Origin: Prolixibacteraceae bacterium | GTDB lineage: Bacteria > Bacteroidota > Bacteroidia > Bacteroidales > Prolixibacteraceae | Assembly (NCBI GenBank): GCA_027451165.1 | Contig: DAIDJX010000218.1 | Span: forward strand, 1-5,753 | Direction of reading: 5' to 3' | DNA: 5,753 nt | Part shown: one piece after another, positions 4,848-5,753 of the stretch | How the letters are laid out: every line of letters starts with the position of its first letter | How positions within the stretch are numbered: position 1 is the stretch's first letter | The notes under the pieces: generated by a model | The model's input: only the letters and a program-made list of their open reading frames with translations | Told to the model about the DNA's origin: nothing | The model's database searches: none | Program-made: the position numbers and the translations under genes

Positions 4848-5753
4848 TTATTGTTGTTCATATACTTCTTTTCCAGCAGTAGCCTGACGAGGTAAAAATC
4901 ACCTTCTCCCAGTTGGGTAGAAAAAATAGAGCCCATAGTCAGGCCGGAATGGTAAATGTTTCCCGACGCATCCATGGTCACCGCTTTCCCGGAGGCATCG
5001 GACTGCCTGAAATCGGCATCAAAGTTTTTTTCCCACAGAACATCTCCGGAAGTTGTATACATGCGGATAAAAGCCTGAGCCGGCGGAAGGTTCAGCACAC
5101 CGCTCACCAGCAGGTGATCCGTTGCTTTTTCGTTGAGGGCGATGGCCCGGATCCCGTCATTTTTTGCGGTCCCGGATTGCCTGTTCCACAGCATTGTACC
5201 GTCCTTTCCGATTTTCAGCAGGAAACAGTCTCCTTCCCCGGTTTGCGGACCACCGAAATTCCCGGAGGTACTGCCCCCGACGTAGAGGTTCCCGGATTTG
5301 TCGGCTTGCACAGCCATTGGGATGTCGAAACCTTCACTGCCAAACTGATTGGCGCCCAGTTGTTTCCCTTCCTCTGTCCAGGTCATCGTAAAGCCGTCGA
5401 TGAACCCTTTGTTGGAAGCTGCCAGGTTGCCCCGGGTCGTTCCGCAAACGCTGATCCGGCCCCTTTGGGTCGCCCGTTATGGCGTTGCTCCAATCGTCGT
5501 CTGGAGATCCGAACTGGCGGACAAAGAGGAGTTTACCCTTGCCATCCAGTTTCATGATAAAGCCGTCGGATTGGCCAAAGGAGCTTTGGCCCAGTTTCCC
5601 TTTGGTGAATCCCGTCAGGTACACATACCCATTACCGTCGGCATATACCCCTTTCCCGGTATCGGTGCTGTCGGTACCGAACTGGTAAAACCATTCAGGC
5701 TTTCCTTCCGGACTGAATTTCGCAAGGAATACATCTTCGGCACCCTGGTTTAA
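4844..5753 (-). CDS. SBBP-repeat beta-propeller protein, N-terminus beyond window, interrupted by a one-base frameshift
   Basis: Reading from the right edge, the frame encodes consecutive beta-propeller repeats of ~50-58 residues. Repeats open with DVFLAKF, DGFIMKL, DGFTMTW, DCFLLKI and AFIRMY, then G-x-x-x-W-x-x-x-F-G, then a strand of the type GNxYVxGxT followed by a Gly-rich turn. A closing strand DFYLVRL precedes the stop. This is the SBBP pattern found in large exported Bacteroidota proteins, presumably for binding at the cell surface. No C-terminal type IX sorting domain follows; the tail is just LLEKKYMNNNK. The frame breaks after ITGDPKG: the downstream part resumes at RISVCGTTRGN in another frame, and removing one G from the tract at 5460-5463 restores ~302 continuous codons. 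Because the remaining sequence is clean, a sequencing error or very recent mutation is likely. The signal peptide and earlier repeats should lie to the right. Confidence 0.85.
5460..5463 (-). other. Frameshift site in the SBBP gene (G4 tract)
   Basis: As read, the upstream frame passes GACCCAAAGGGGCCGGAT and loses the repeat pattern, continuing as QRLRNDPGQPG and onward. With three G instead of four it reads G-D-P-K-G-R-I-S-V-C-G-T-T-R-G-N and matches the propeller repeat exactly. One extra base in this tract is therefore the simplest explanation. Confidence 0.7.

Noticed and set aside
4385..4895. Overlapping long plus-strand frames over the FISUMP and SBBP region
   Set aside because: Pro/Ser/Arg-rich translations typical of antisense shadows of GC-rich genes; the minus strand carries clear domain motifs instead.
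4913..5557. 214-codon plus-strand frame opposite the SBBP gene
   Set aside because: Composition is that of an antisense frame; the minus frame shows regular propeller repeats on both sides of the frameshift.

Overview
The window looks like chromosomal DNA of a member of the Bacteroidota, probably a Bacteroidia-type environmental lineage. The evidence is family content (a FISUMP-domain protein, a long SBBP beta-propeller protein, a DUF2975/XRE pair), promoter-like sequences of the TTG / TAnnTTTG type, and the lack of clear Shine-Dalgarno sequences. Every gene that can be supported lies on the minus strand, so it reads from right to left.

Right part, 4046-5753: the C-terminal ~300 residues of an SBBP-repeat beta-propeller protein enter from the right edge. 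Their frame is broken by one extra base in a short G tract. Next come a ~45-codon coding remnant, also broken at a G tract, and a stand-alone FISUMP-domain protein that appears to start at GTG behind a Bacteroidota-type promoter.

Middle part, 2040-4015: a glyoxalase/VOC gene is cut off after about 20 codons and runs into a dispersed repeat. Downstream are a decayed spacer with short coding-like frames, a DUF1801 protein, and a complete calcineurin-like metallophosphoesterase. A second copy of the same ~75-bp repeat (about 80 % identical) sits just past the phosphoesterase stop. Both copies therefore lie immediately downstream of minus-strand genes.

Left part, 1-2010: a short ORF starts inside a GC-rich, palindromic REP-like element and is probably the 3' end of a lost gene. 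After it comes a compact operon: DUF2975 membrane protein, YozG-like Cro/C1 regulator, and a secreted HExxH zinc metallopeptidase that leaves the window on the left. The operon has an AT-rich leader with a good -33/-7 promoter. The regulator and membrane protein are a known pairing; the exported metallopeptidase joined directly to them (TAA followed at once by ATG) is the most interesting functional association here.

No tRNA, rRNA, CRISPR array, transposase or phage gene was seen. I do not find convincing evidence of a wholly new system. The less ordinary content is the three-gene operon, the A/B repeat family, and several broken or chimeric genes.
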